The notes: generated from the letters alone by a model not told the origin. 64,000 bases of DNA from Solea solea (GCF_958295425.1 NC_081149.1:434001-498000), one strand, 5' to 3'; positions 10,301-20,679 are shown, counted from the stretch's first letter. Program-made: numbers and translations.

Positions 10301-13200
10301 CAAACAGACACTTGTAGAAAAACACATCCCAAACAGTGAAATCTTTGCAAAATTAAACACTGAGGGTAAAGAAGTATATCTTATAAGATGTTAACTTCAT
10401 TTGTTAGGTTTGTATTATGGGAAAGTAGAAAAATGAAAAAAATCCGAAAACAGCCTTATCTCAGCTGTATGCGCACACAAACAGACACCAATAGAAAAAC
10501 ACATCCAAACAGTGAATTTTTGCAAAATTAAACACTGAGGGTAAAGAAGTATATCTTATAAGATGTTAACTTCATTTGTTGGGTTTATATTATGGGAAAG
10601 TAGAAAAATGAAAAAAATCCGAAAACAGCCTTATCTCAGCTGTATGCGCACACAAACAGACACCAATAGAAAAACACATCCAAACAGTGAAATCAATGCA
10701 AAATCAAACAGTGAGTGTACAGAACTAAATCTTTTAAGATGTTAACTTCATTTGTGAGGTTTATGTTATGGGACAGCAGAAAAATTAAAAAAATCCGTAA
10801 ATAGCCTTATCTCAGCTGAATGCGCACACAAACAGACACTTGTAGAAAAACACATCCCAAACAGTGAAATCTTTGCAAAATTAAACACTGAGGGTAAAGA
10901 AGTATATCTTATAAGATGTTAAGTTCATTTGTTAGGTTTATATTATGGGAAAGTAGAAAAATGAAAAAAATCCGAAAACAGCCTTATCTCAGCTGTATGC
11001 GCACACAACAGACACCAATAGAAAAACACATCCAAACAGTGAAATCAATGCAAAATCAAACAGTGAGTGTACAGAACTAAATCTTTTAAGATGTTAACTT
11101 CATTTGTGAGGTTTATGTTATGGGACAGCTGAAAAATTAAAAAAATCCGTAAACAGCCTTATCTCAGCTGAATGCGCACACAAACAGACACCAATAGAAA
11201 AACACATCCAAACAGTGAAATCTTTGCAAAATCAAACAGTGAGTGTACAGAACTAAATCTTTTTAAGATGTTAACTTCATTTGTGAGGTTTATGTTATGG
11301 GACAGCAGAAAAATTAAAAAAATCCGTAAACAGCCTTATCTCAGCTGAATGCCCACACAAACAGACACCAATAGAAAAGCACATCCAAACAGTGAAATAT
11401 TTGCAAAATTAAACACTGAGGGTAAAGAAGTATATCTTATAAGATGTTAAGTTCATTTGTTAGGTTTATATTATGGGAAAGTAGAAAAATGAAAAAAATC
11501 CGAAAACAGCCTATGAAGCACATGCGCACACAAACAGACACCAATAGAAAAACACATCCAAACAGTGAAATCAATGCAAAATCAAACAGTGAGTGTACAG
11601 AACTAAATCTTTTAAGAAGTTAACTTCATTTGTGAGGTTTATGTTATGGGACAGCAGAAAAATTAAAAAAATCCGTAAACAGCCTTATCTCAGCTGAATG
11701 CGCACACAAACAGACACTTGTAGAAAAACACATCCCAACAGTGAAACCATTGCAAAATCAAACACTGAGGGTAAAGAAGTATATCTTATAAGATGTTAAC
11801 TTCATTTGTTAGGTTTATATTATGGGAAAGTAGAAAAATGAAAAAAATCCGAAAACAGCCTTATCTCAGCTGTATGCGCACACAAACAGACACCAATAGA
11901 AAAACACATCCAAACAGTGAATTTTTGCAAAATTAAACACTGAGGGTAAAGAAGTATATCTTATAAGATGTTAACTTCATTTGTTGGGTTTATATTATGG
12001 GAAAGTAGAAAAATGAAAAAAATCCGAAAACAGCCTTATCTCAGCTGTATGCGCACACAAACAGACACCAATAGAAAAACACATCCAAACAGTGAAATCA
12101 ATGCAAAATCAAACAGTGAGTGTACAGAACTAAATCTTTTAAGATGTTAACTTCATTTGTGAGGTTTATGTTATGGGACAGCAGAAAAATTAAAAAAATC
12201 CGTAAACAGCCTTATCTCAGCTGAATGCGCACACAAACAGACACTTGTAGAAAAACACATCCCAAACAGTGAAATCTTTGCAAAATTAAACACTGAGGGT
12301 AAAGAAGTATATCTTATAAGATGTTAAGTTCATTTGTTAGGTTTATATTATGGGAAAGTAGAAAAATGAAAAAAATCCGAAAACAGCCTTATCTCAGCTG
12401 TATGCGCACACAACAGACACCAATAGAAAAACACATCCAAACAGTGAAATCAATGCAAAATCAAACAGTGAGTGTACAGAACTAAATCTTTTAAGATGTT
12501 AACTTCATTTGTGAGGTTTATGTTATGGGACAGCAGAAAAATTAAAAAGATCCGTAAACAGCCTTATCTAAGCTGAATGCGCACACAAACAGACACTTGT
12601 AGAAAAACACATCCCAACAGTGAAACCATTGCAAAATGAAACACTGAGGGTACAGAACTAAATATTTTAAGATGTTAACTTCATTTGTGGGGTTTATGTT
12701 ATGGGACAGCAGAAAAATTAAAAAAATCCGGAAACAGCCTTATCTCAGCTGAATGCGCACACAAACAGACTTCAATAGAAAAACACATCCAAACAGTGAA
12801 ATCTTTGCAAAATTAAACACTGAGGGTAAAGAAGTATATCTTTTAAGATGTTAAGTTCATTTGTTAGGTTTATATTATGGGAAAGTAGAAAAATGAAAAA
12901 AATCCGAAAACAGCCTTATCTCAGCTGAATGCGCACACAAACAGACACTTGTAGAATAACACATCCAAACAGTGAAATCATTGCAAAATCAAACACTGAG
13001 GGTACAGAACTAAATCTTTTAAGATGTGAACTTCATTTGTGAGGTTTATATTATGGGACAGCAGAAAAATTTAAAAAAATCCGGAAACAGCCATATCTCA
13101 GCAGAATGCGCTTACAAACAGACACCAATAGAAAAACACATCCGTGAAATCATTGCAAAATCAAACACTGAGAGTACAGAAGTATATCTTATAAGATGTA
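4391..13200 (+). repeat. Long satellite repeat C array (about 50 units of 176 bp)
   Basis: Head-to-tail 176-bp units. Each has 'gatgttaacttcatttgtgagg', 'ttatgggacag', an A-rich stretch, 'cagccttatctcagctgaatgcg', 'cacatccaaacagtgaaatc' and an AT-rich end. Two alternating subtypes are visible: one with 'gtgaggtttatgttatgggacagcag', the other with 'gttaggtttatattatgggaaagtag' and 'gtaaagaagtatatc'. The unit length is close to one nucleosome repeat, as in many centromeric or pericentromeric satellites; any centromere role is only a possibility. No CENP-B box was found by eye. The 60-residue open frames in some units are artefacts of the repeat. Confidence 0.95.
9490..12490 (+). repeat. Higher-order repeats inside the C array
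   Basis: Rare unit variants recur at fixed distances. 'agtgaatttttgc' lies at 10511 and 11916, and 'gcacacaaca' (one A lost) at 11001 and 12406, both 1405 bp or 8 units apart. 'tttaagaagttaac' lies at 9501 and 11611, 2110 bp or 12 units apart. The variant 'cctatgaagcacatgcg' at ~7991 and ~11510 shows a further 3519-bp (20-unit) spacing. These are block duplications of several units, as expected from unequal exchange. Confidence 0.8.
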
Positions 13201-13440
13201 CATTTCATTTGTTCAGTTAACTGTATGGTTATTTGTCATAATCAAACTTCAAAAAAATATTTCTACAATGTTTTTTTCAACAAATGTTGCTTTCACAGCA
13301 CACATTATTGTTGTAATCATATCATTATTATTAATATTATTATTATTATCGCTGTTAATATTATTATTGTTATCATCATTATATTTATATCATTAATACA
13401 TTGACATTATATTAACATAAAAAAACAAAAACTCGCGCAC
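13201..13440. repeat. Edge of C array with AT-rich (ATT)n microsatellite
   Basis: The last C unit decays after 'ataagatgtacatttcatttg'. Unrelated AT-rich sequence follows, with an imperfect ATT/TTA microsatellite at 13302-13400. Open frames here are low complexity and not genes. Confidence 0.8.
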
Positions 13441-13727
13441 TCATTCTATTGGGAACAATGACATGATGATGATGTAGGGCCACCTTCAGCATTCGCTTCC
13501 GATTTTCATTAAGTTTCGATTCCACCTTAAAAAAAAATGCACGTTTCGGCCAGTAGGGAGAAGTGCAAATTCAGGAATGGTTGCAATAGAATTCAGTCAG
13601 CATTCATATTTGAGATGGACTTTCTCCTATAGTCCAAAGTAGATATGGACATATAGGGGATCACTGGAAAAATAAGGAGCTGTAGCATGCAAAGCAGGTG
13701 ACATATTTCATGTGAAATCATATTAGG

Positions 13728-13743
13728 CCACTAGAGGGCAGTG
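13728..13743 (+). promoter_or_regulatory. CTCF-like motif
   Basis: CCACTAGAGGGCAGTG matches the core vertebrate CTCF consensus CCASYAGRKGGC at every position. It lies about 530 bp outside the end of the long C array. The diverged sister copy at 13550-13565 (CCAGTAGGGAGAAGTG) has lost part of the core. Such motifs are also spread by dispersed repeats, so binding is not implied. Confidence 0.45.
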
Positions 13744-14184
13744 CAAAGTCACAAATTGTTGCAAAATAATTGTCAAAATCTTGACTTTTGAGCTTGATTT
13801 TCTCCAAAATTCTCAAACCAGGAAAATTCATCACAAATACCCGATCACGATATGACAATATCAAAATTCTTAGATCATATCTTGTCTCATGTCATGATAT
13901 AGCTATAATATTGTCATGCCTTCCTCATCATAGTTCACATTCCATTTGTCAGAGATAAAATATGAATCCATAACCCATTTTGAGAGGCAGGTTCTCATAA
14001 GGTTGGGATGTGTCAACTATTTGGGTTGCCACTAGACTCCCTTGTTTAAATGTAGGAGTTTAGTATTTTGGGCAACACCATGTTAGTTTTTGAAACCAGA
14101 AACAACCATAGTTATAAGAGAAGGGATGGATACTGATAGCTTGTCCACTACAAATCCACCTATAACTGCAACTTTGCAAACATG

Positions 14185-14225
14185 AAATGCAGAGCTGTCA
14201 ATCACACACTGACAGCTCTGCATTT
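14185..14225. repeat. Perfect 16-bp hairpin with 9-bp loop
   Basis: AAATGCAGAGCTGTCA at 14185-14200 is exactly reverse-complemented at 14210-14225, around the loop ATCACACAC. A weaker palindrome (ATGTAAA...TTTACAT) follows at 14228-14247. The stem is shorter than a normal pre-miRNA. It may be the remains of a small inverted-repeat transposon. Confidence 0.7.
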
Positions 14226-15168
14226 AAATGTAAAATTAAATTTACATTGTGGACATGCAGCTCTACTGAAGAGGAACTAAGACCATAAACCCTTTTAGAA
14301 CAATGTATGCAGGGCACCAGACTAACTTTTTACTATGAGCACAGTAGCCCCCCCTATAACTGAATGTTTTAGGAGAGCAAGCAGAACATTTAGGGGCGCA
14401 CACCTTAAACATTTCCTCTCATTTTCACTGTATTACTGATCAATACTCCGATAATAATTGAATAAATTGCAATGTGCTGTTTAGAATTCCCAGTGAATTT
14501 TTATTGTGCACTTGTTTGTTAAAGAATAACATCACATAAGAGAAATTAAGTGTACATAAAATACCATCACTGTCACTACAGTACAATTATTAACTAGAAG
14601 TGGCCCGGTACTGTCCAGTACACAGAAACGGCACTTTTATTTGTGTACTGGCACATTTCACAAGATGCCGGTAATCTCTTATCAGTCCACTTGATTATGG
14701 TCCAGAGCAATAATGTCTCAGGGTACACTATGTGACGTTCACCTGTTCTCGCAAAAGTCAAGTGTTTATTCCTTGAGTTTGGAGTTTTTATTTTCTATCT
14801 AATCTCTATCTGGAAGACGACCGCTGTGGCGACCATCATCATGCTTCAAAAGCATGAGTTAGCTCATCCACACACTCATACTTTCTGATATAATAAAAAT
14901 AAACATGGAGCTGGCAAGTTGAGGCTTGAAAATATCAGAGGAAGATGCACAGAAGGGATTAAGCTGGGCAATAGCCCGGTATCCTGGACTCTTGCTCAAA
15001 AATTAATAAATTGATAAAGTTGAACCTGAATTTTCCTTAACACTAAAACAAGGCCAGACCAAAAGTTTCACTCCCAGGGCTGGAGTATGCCAGGTGTAAT
15101 ATTATTAGATATTAATGTAGATGTGATGCAATAATTTGATGCACAAGCCTGTTTTCTTTGTGTATTAC

Positions 15169-15261
15169 CTTAATGACTCTGTCCTGGCAGTGCTGGATGA
15201 TCTTACACAGCTCCTCTGTACCCTGAGACTCGAGACTCTGATGAAGGATCTGCTCAAACAT
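15169..15261 (-). CDS. Coding exon of an unidentified host gene (31 codons)
   Basis: On the minus strand a 93-nt open exon is bounded by an acceptor (ttttactag before ATGTTTGAG) and a donor (AAG before gtaata). It translates to MFEQILHQSLESQG... ending HCQDRVIK, an acidic/helical-looking stretch with no motif I recognise. It is in phase 0 at both ends, matching the exon at 15686-15841, so the two splice in frame across an intron of 424 bp. The clean splice sites and frame suggest a real gene or a recent fragment of one. Confidence 0.65.
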
Positions 15262-15685
15262 CTAGTAAAACACAATTTGTAGTTTTGTACCTAACTTTGT
15301 GACATACATGCATGTAACACCAGACAAACTGACTCATATAGGAATATCCCATGAAATAATGTGATAATGTTATTTATCACATGTGGACCCAGGTCCATAG
15401 TCTGTATTGTGGCATGTTTAACTGTTTAACTGTCCACTGAGTTATCAAACCGCCAAAAGATGTTCGCCTTTAGTTCTACTGTGTCCTTGATCAATGCCAC
15501 AGTCAGAACCTCATCATTCAACTATTTGACAAACTCTAGTCAAACAGGAGCTACAGTGTAGGAAAATGATCAAGCAATATAATGAGTGTCAATAAAATGA
15601 TTAGCTCTCATAGAAACTTCCCATTGTGTTAACCAGTTAACCAATAACCTATATCAGACTGGTTAGTCAGTAGTTGAGGTTTCAC

Positions 15686-15841
15686 CTCTCTCATGGGGAT
15701 CTGGGCCCTTTGGACAAACACTGACGGGCTGCTCACGTCAAACTGTTGCTGCAGACCCTCAAGGCTCAGGTTCACCACCTTCTCATAGCAGCTGTGCATC
15801 TTAACTGGATGGAAAGCCAGCATGGAGATCTTCTCCATGTG
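15686..15841 (-). CDS. Coding exon of the same unidentified gene (52 codons)
   Basis: A 156-nt open exon on the minus strand. The acceptor has a strong pyrimidine tract (cttcttgtcttcctcctcag, 15842-15861), and the donor is GAG before gtgaaa. The translation starts HMEKISMLAFHPVKMHSCY, continues LSLEGLQQQFDVSSPS and ends QIPMRE. Phase is 0 at both ends, joining directly to the exon at 15169-15261. I do not recognise the protein. Upstream exons would lie beyond 15861, where an L1 fossil interrupts the sequence. Confidence 0.7.
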
Positions 15842-15861
15842 CTGAGGAGGAAGACAAGAAG

Positions 15862-16421
15862 GGAGAGGAAGAGATGGATGAGGCATGGACAGATTTGGGA
15901 AAAATGTATAATTGTGTCTCACAATAAATATACTACTGCAAAAGTATCACTAATGTTACACTAGACAAATGCTGTTTAAATCACAAACATATTTGGAATA
16001 GGAGTATAGGAATTGCGGATAGATAACATTTGTTTTGTAAAGATCCAGATTCTTGTGCTTCAACTGCGAAAATCAGAGTGCATTTTCTATACATAATCAT
16101 TATATATTGTGCTTCAATTTAAGCACATTCTCATGTTATGGGTTTTATTTAAAGCAACACAATTTTCAACCTTCACGTAATGTCTCTAAGCAGGGATGGG
16201 AAGTATTTCTGATACATGTATTAAAAAAAATACATATTTAAAATACGAAATATGCTCTTTTCTGGAGATGATGAAAAATTCCTTCAGATTTTGTACCAAT
16301 ATATTTCCATTATGTGTATTTTATTTAAAATACTGTAACATACATCCTTTGAAAAAAAGTGATGACATAAGAAGACAAATTGCAGGATGCTGCTTCAGAT
16401 TGGATGTCATGGTGCTTGTGC
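15862..16421. other. Intronic or intergenic sequence, possible old dispersed repeat
   Basis: No exon seen. The part from about 16190 ('cagggatgggaagtatttc', then 'aaaatac' motifs) resembles the start of a dispersed fish repeat. I cannot assign it to a family. Confidence 0.3.
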
Positions 16422-16965
16422 CTACTTTAATTTGCCAGGACTTGTTAAGATCACAATTAGTCTACATAATTGAGTCAAGCGATTACCATCAGAGCTGAGT
16501 TTCAAGACTTTAGAGCTCACTCTGTCGTTTACATCGATGACAGTGTTAAAGTCGCCACATAAAATAATTTTGTATCCGACCAATAGGGGTTCTTTAAGTC
16601 TTTTAAAAAGTTGAAAAATGTTTGTTCTCTCATTAGAGGTGTACACGTGTATCGTTCGTATTTTTTCTCCTCGGTAAAAACAATCCAACATGAGCAATCT
16701 ACAAGGAATTAAATTAGGAAATCATTCGTTTTACGAATAATAGTGACATCACCAGTTTTAGAAAAAAGATCCCACCATCAGCTTTACTTTCGCCAATAGA
16801 AATTACACTTAGACCTTTGTTCCACATGCTGGATACCGTTACTCTTTACTTGTGTTCAGTCTCAGTTCTTGACAACATAATATGTCAAAGTCAGTTTTCA
16901 ACAAGAATTTAATTTGTTGGGCTCTAAAAGAATTTGATTGGATGCCATGGGCATTCCAAGATGAA
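16422..16965 (-). pseudogene. L1 endonuclease fragment, minus strand
   Basis: Minus-strand translation gives the start of an L1 apurinic-type endonuclease: SSWNAHGIQSN (~16965-16930), LLKTDFDILCCQELRLN (~16900-16850) with the catalytic Q-E, and IILCGDFNTVIDVNDR (~16575-16530) with the GDFN box. Stops and frame changes separate these blocks (the first block ends at a TAA near 16840). The endonuclease normally nicks target DNA for insertion. The later endonuclease motifs are absent. It is paired in inverted orientation with the RT-side fragment at 17190-18135. Confidence 0.8.
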
Positions 16966-17024
16966 ACTTTGGGGAAGGTCATAAATGTTTGGGGGGTTAT
17001 GGTGTGGGTTTGTCGTGATTTTAT

Positions 17025-17060
17025 AATATATATATATATATATATTTATATATATTTATT
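17025..17060. repeat. (TA)n microsatellite
   Basis: Run of TA dinucleotides with a few TTTA interruptions, lying between the two inverted halves of the L1 fossil. Confidence 0.9.
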
Positions 17061-17189
17061 TTAAAATAAGTTGTTGCCAAAGTTGTTGCTGTAAGGGGGG
17101 CTCTCTGCTACAGCCTGCGGGTAAAGCGGGGTGCTGCCAACTCGCTGACCCTGACCCTTATACCTATTCCAAGCCCTACCAGTAGAGGT

Positions 17190-18135
17190 CCCCCAAGCCC
17201 CAATTTATGAGCTGGAATAAAATGATATCAAAGTTTAGTTGGGGTGGCAAAAGACCCACGATAAGACTGGAAACTCTCCAGCTGCCAAAAGAAGAAGGAG
17301 GGATGAGACTTCCAAAATTAAAGGAATACTACCATGCGGCCCAATTGAGATATATTGTAGGTTGGTGCAAACCAGACACAGTGAAATGAAATAGAAAAAG
17401 AGTTTGGAGAAAACCCAGTACAGAATATAATTGGGGATAAAGAAACATACAAGAAGATTCAAAACCAAATAGACACAATCACGATGTTCACATACAAAAT
17501 ATGGTTCAGCATAATAAAAAAATATAAGATACAGAAAGACACTAATTTATTGAATATGATAGCAATTTTACACCGACTAGGTACGATATAGGATTTAAAC
17601 AGTGGACAACCAAGGGAATCACAGCATGGTGTGTTTTGGTGAAAGATGGACAGCTTGAGAGTTTCCAAAATATGACAGAAAAAAAGGATTTAGATAATCA
17701 ATCATGAATTCTGTGGATTCCTGCAACTTAGAGACTACTATATGAAAGAGATCAGGATGGACCCCTCCTGAGAAGTGAATAGTGTGATCCAGATCATCAT
17801 AATCAACGCATACAAAGAAACCACAATTAGAATTATATTGGGACTATATAAAAAAAATGCTACAAAATACATTAAAAAAAAGATGGGAATCAGGATTTAA
17901 CATAAAACTTAGTGATGAAGATTGGCTAAGATTGGTATAATCTGCCAGACATTAGCCTCATGTATGAAACAAAGTGATTTTGAAGCAGAAACATATTTAG
18001 GTTACAAGGTCAGAGCTGCAGTGACTTCCTGACAAGTACAAATGAGCATTTCATGGGTTGTACTGGCAACAGATATGACAAATGTTGGGTGGCTGGGAGA
18101 TTTTTTTTTAATCAGTCTTGAATATGTCAAAGATT
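17190..18135 (+). pseudogene. L1 ORF2 C-terminal fragment, plus strand
   Basis: Translation of 17207-17389 gives the post-RT region of a fish L1 (FSWGGKRPTIRLETLQLPKE and GGMRLPKLKEYYHAAQLR). Further degraded pieces follow in other frames, for example DIGFKQWTTKGITAWCVLVK at ~17586-17645 and a WVVLATDMTNVGWLGDF-like end near 18060-18110. Many stops and shifts mark it as old. It lies in the opposite orientation to the endonuclease piece at 16422-16965, the arrangement left by 5' inversion (twin priming) of L1. Confidence 0.75.
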
Positions 18136-18714
18136 ACCCACAATATTAACTTTGAAGCATTGTTAGTTTTGTGTAGCATCAGCTAAAACATGTACTCCCT
18201 CCCCTCTTAATTTGAAAAGAGGACATTTGTAATATGGAAATGATTGAATATTTGGTGGTTTTGAGGAGGACTGATGCAGGACAAAAGTATTAATCTTTTA
18301 TGACAACAATTCTTGGGAGTGAACATTCCTGCCATATACTCAAGTGTATGGTGAAAACAATGTTCAGTGTTCTATTGATCTATTAATAAAATGTTTTCAT
18401 TTGAATTCCAATTTGCCAAGAGACCTTCTTACAAGAAAGTGTGCCATATGCACTAACACAGTGGAAATGAATCATAATGAAGCCTGAGGGTTAAGGAAAC
18501 AGTTTGTCATCAACTAAATACTGTAGGTGTCCAAAGCCTGAGGGTCAGCCTCTTTCCCCGGATGAAGCAGAATCCAGTCACGTTAACTGTGCGTTGTAAG
18601 AATGGAAAAGACTGTCATAAAAAAATAATAATAATTACAACACCCACACTGTATCAACATTCAGAGTGGACCTAATTTTTAAGAATAGAGGGATAGATTT
18701 AGTGTATAGCCTAC
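18136..18714. other. Probable L1 3' end and AT-rich flank
   Basis: Continues from the L1 fragment to an 'attaataaaatg' at ~18380, which may be its old 3' end. The rest is unassigned. A short AAT-rich tract lies at 18620-18640. Confidence 0.35.
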
Positions 18715-18960
18715 TTGTTAAATAGACAGGACAGTGCAGCAGCAGCACCAGCGAAGCTCTCTGAACAGATCAGCAATGTGACCCACAGTCCTCACAACCG
18801 AAGACGCAGCCGAAACACAGCAAGCGGTTCCGCGAAAACGGGAGCTTTGCAGCTGCGGGTCCGGGTGAGAGGACATCGGTTCTCACAGTGGAACTGTTCA
18901 GACAGCAAGTCTGGCTCCCGTGTAACGTCGCAGACAACACCATCTCAGAGATAGGATACT
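18715..18960. other. GC- and CpG-richer segment, possible promoter or first-exon region
   Basis: About 245 bp clearly richer in CG dinucleotides than the surrounding DNA (for example 'ggttccgcgaaaacggg' and 'gcgggtccgggtgag'). Both strands have open frames of about 80 codons, so coding direction cannot be judged. It could be a CpG-island promoter remnant of the island's gene. Confidence 0.3.
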
Positions 18961-19193
18961 GACTGCATTTAAACACTAAACTTTCGAAAAAAACAGCAAA
19001 GCGAAAAAGAAAAAAAAGAGCATGGAACATTTACATGTGCATATATTAGTATTACCTATATTTCGATTAATGCGTGTGTGTTTAAATGCATGTGTATGTA
19101 TGTAGTGAAAAGACGTAGTTACTGTAATTAACGAACACATTTTAGCAATGGCCTGCTGTTTAGCTCATTATAATAATGTAAAATTTCACTTAC

Positions 19194-19400
19194 CTCTACA
19201 TTTTTGAGCATCTTCCTGTGACATGTCAATAGCCTCCCTCTACCACCAACTTCCCCAGTAATTCCTTGGTCAGCGACTGATGCTGCAACTCCATTACATG
19301 TTCATCCACCTGCTGAGCAGACACTAACCTGTTCACGTTTTGGATATTAATCCGCTGCTGCTGTGGTGGGGAACTACGTTGCGTTGGAGTGTGACGATGG
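19194..19400 (-). pseudogene. Candidate coding exon with a one-base frameshift
   Basis: Minus-strand sequence reads openly through QRINIQNVNRLVSAQQ, then DEHVMELQHQSLTKELLGKL and VVE. It then hits TGA, but shifting one base at 19232-19240 (GAGGGAGGC) continues as EAIDMSQEDAQKCR up to a perfect donor, GTAAGT (19188-19193). A single extra G therefore explains the break. The start is not defined; the frame is open upstream to about 19450. The donor phase does not match the acceptor at 15841, so if this belongs to the same gene at least one exon lies between or is lost. Confidence 0.4.
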
Positions 19401-19737
19401 TCGATAATTATCTTAAAGCTACAGTAGTAGTTGAAATAAACTGCCCCTTTGTTTCACCACACATGCATGGCAGAAATGTTCGCTTCCAAGATTTTTTGTA
19501 ATAAAAACATAACAGATTAATCCTCTGCATTCTTTGTGCGTTTGGATTTTTTTTTGAGGATATCTTACACCAAATTGCTTCAAATTTGGTGTAGGTGAAG
19601 TTATTTTCCACTGTCAGGGAATATCAACATTTTTCATTATCATATAACACACTATTCAATCAATATCTGAAGCTAAAATGATGTGGGTGTATTTTAGGGA
19701 TATCATAGTATGGTGTGAATGTGGGTTTAGGAATAAA

Positions 19738-19779
19738 TGTGTGTGTGTGTGTCTGTGTCTGTGTGTCTGTGTGTATGTG
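19738..19779. repeat. (TG)n microsatellite
   Basis: TGTG runs with TC interruptions. The open frames across both strands here are low complexity. Confidence 0.9.
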
Positions 19780-20025
19780 CAACTCCAGGCACTTCTTGTT
19801 CTCACATCAAGTTCAAATCGACATGATACACAGGCACCTACACCTACAAAGAGGCTCATACACACATTCACTCCTTTGAGTAAAAAAAAGAAACAGGCAT
19901 CTTGAGGGACTTCAAAGACTTGCCCTCTACGTGAACCCAAACAAAAGTCTGGTTTTGTTTACACAGGTGCAATTACAGGTAAACACAATGTTTCACTTTG
20001 TTTGGGGCTCAATTCATCCTGACTG

Positions 20026-20085
20026 TCAAAGACACAGCCTCGCCACGCTGAAGACCTCGACCTCATCAACATCAGTCACAATGTA
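20026..20085 (-). CDS. Candidate terminal exon (19 codons plus stop)
   Basis: On the minus strand a strong acceptor (cctttttctttttcag, 20086-20101) is followed by an open stretch YIVTDVDEVEVFSVARLCL and TGA. It looks like a last exon of a gene coming from higher coordinates, where only satellite is present. It may be a gene remnant cut off by the satellite. Short, so uncertain. Confidence 0.35.
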   Translation of the reverse strand, partial: YIVTDVDEVEVFSVARLCL

Positions 20086-20214
20086 CTGAAAAAGAAAAAG
20101 GTTAAATAATTTATCAAAACTAACCCTAACCCTATCATATTATAGTGATTACATGTAAAATAATTACATCAAATCAAACATAAGCTAGATGTTTTGTATG
20201 ACCTGTGTGATCAT

Positions 20215-20449
20215 CCGTTTTTGATGAAGTTTAAAATCCATAATTTGTATTAGTAGTGTATGATTTCACTTTCACTGAACTCAGTACCACTTATACTTCA
20301 TATACTAGTAGTATGGAGTACTTTTACTGTATACGTTTTGGAGGAATATAGGGTCAAAGTTCACTTTTTGCAACAAACAATAGGGTAACATTTTTTGATA
20401 AGTATAAAATCCTTATTTTTTATCAGTAGTTTATGATTTAACTTTCACT
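20215..20449. repeat. Diverged two-copy tandem repeat (about 174 bp period)
   Basis: 'ttttgatgaagtttaaaatcc' (20219) and 'ttttgataagtataaaatcc' (20393), each followed by a similar 'gtatgatt..actttcactg' block, are about 174 bp apart. The second copy runs directly into inverted C sequence. A DR1-like site lies between them (20351-20363). Confidence 0.55.
20351..20363 (+). promoter_or_regulatory. DR1-like nuclear receptor half-site pair
   Basis: GGGTCAAAGTTCA fits the degenerate DR1 pattern RGKTCA-A-RGKTCA. A single chance-level match, noted because repeat A is full of perfect versions. Confidence 0.3.
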
Positions 20450-20679
20450 GGACGTATTCAGCTGAGGTTAGGCTGTTTTCCGATTTTTTTCTTTTTTCTA
20501 CTGTCCCATAATATAAACCTCACTAATGAAGTTAACATCATATAAGATATACTTCTGTACCCTCAGTGTTTGATTTTGCAATGATTTCACTGTTGGGATG
20601 TGTTTTTCTATTGGTGTCTGTTTGTGTGCGCATCCAGCCGAGATAAGGCTGTTTCGGATTTTTTTCTACTGTCCACAGT
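20450..20679 (-). repeat. Satellite repeat C, inverted orientation (about 1.3 units)
   Basis: Reverse complement of C: it reads 'cagctgag..taggctgttttc', 'tactgtcccataatataaacctc', 'ttgattttgcaatgatttcac' and 'ggatgtgtttttctattggtgtc'. It is the only inverted C tract seen, so the non-satellite island is bounded by C sequence pointing in opposite directions. Confidence 0.9.

Larger units (their letters stand above)
13441..15168. other. Non-satellite sequence, no gene recognised
   Basis: About 1.7 kb of ordinary AT-rich sequence, probably intronic or 3' to the exons at 15169-15841. It contains two diverged tandem copies of a ~180-bp block (13546-13640 and 13725-13815, sharing 'gtgcaaa..tca' and 'gttgcaa'), a CTCF-like motif, and a hairpin. 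I found no convincing exon in it. Confidence 0.5.

Noticed and set aside
4391..13200. Many 60-residue open frames starting MLxSFVRFILW in the C array
   Set aside because: The 176-bp unit is not a multiple of three, the frames simply run from one unit into the next, and their presence depends on single-base variants. No coding signal.
4391..13200. Possible CRISPR array
   Set aside because: Whole 176-bp units are repeated without short repeats separated by unique spacers, and the genome context is vertebrate.
4391..13200. CENP-B box in repeat C
   Set aside because: No match to TTCGnnnnAnnCGGG was found by eye in C, A or B consensus.
13196..13396. 66-residue open frame rich in Leu and Ile
   Set aside because: Translation of an ATT microsatellite, low complexity.
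19656..19940. Opposed open frames around 19.7-19.9 kb
   Set aside because: Both cross the (TG)n microsatellite and have low-complexity Cys/Val or His/Thr content.
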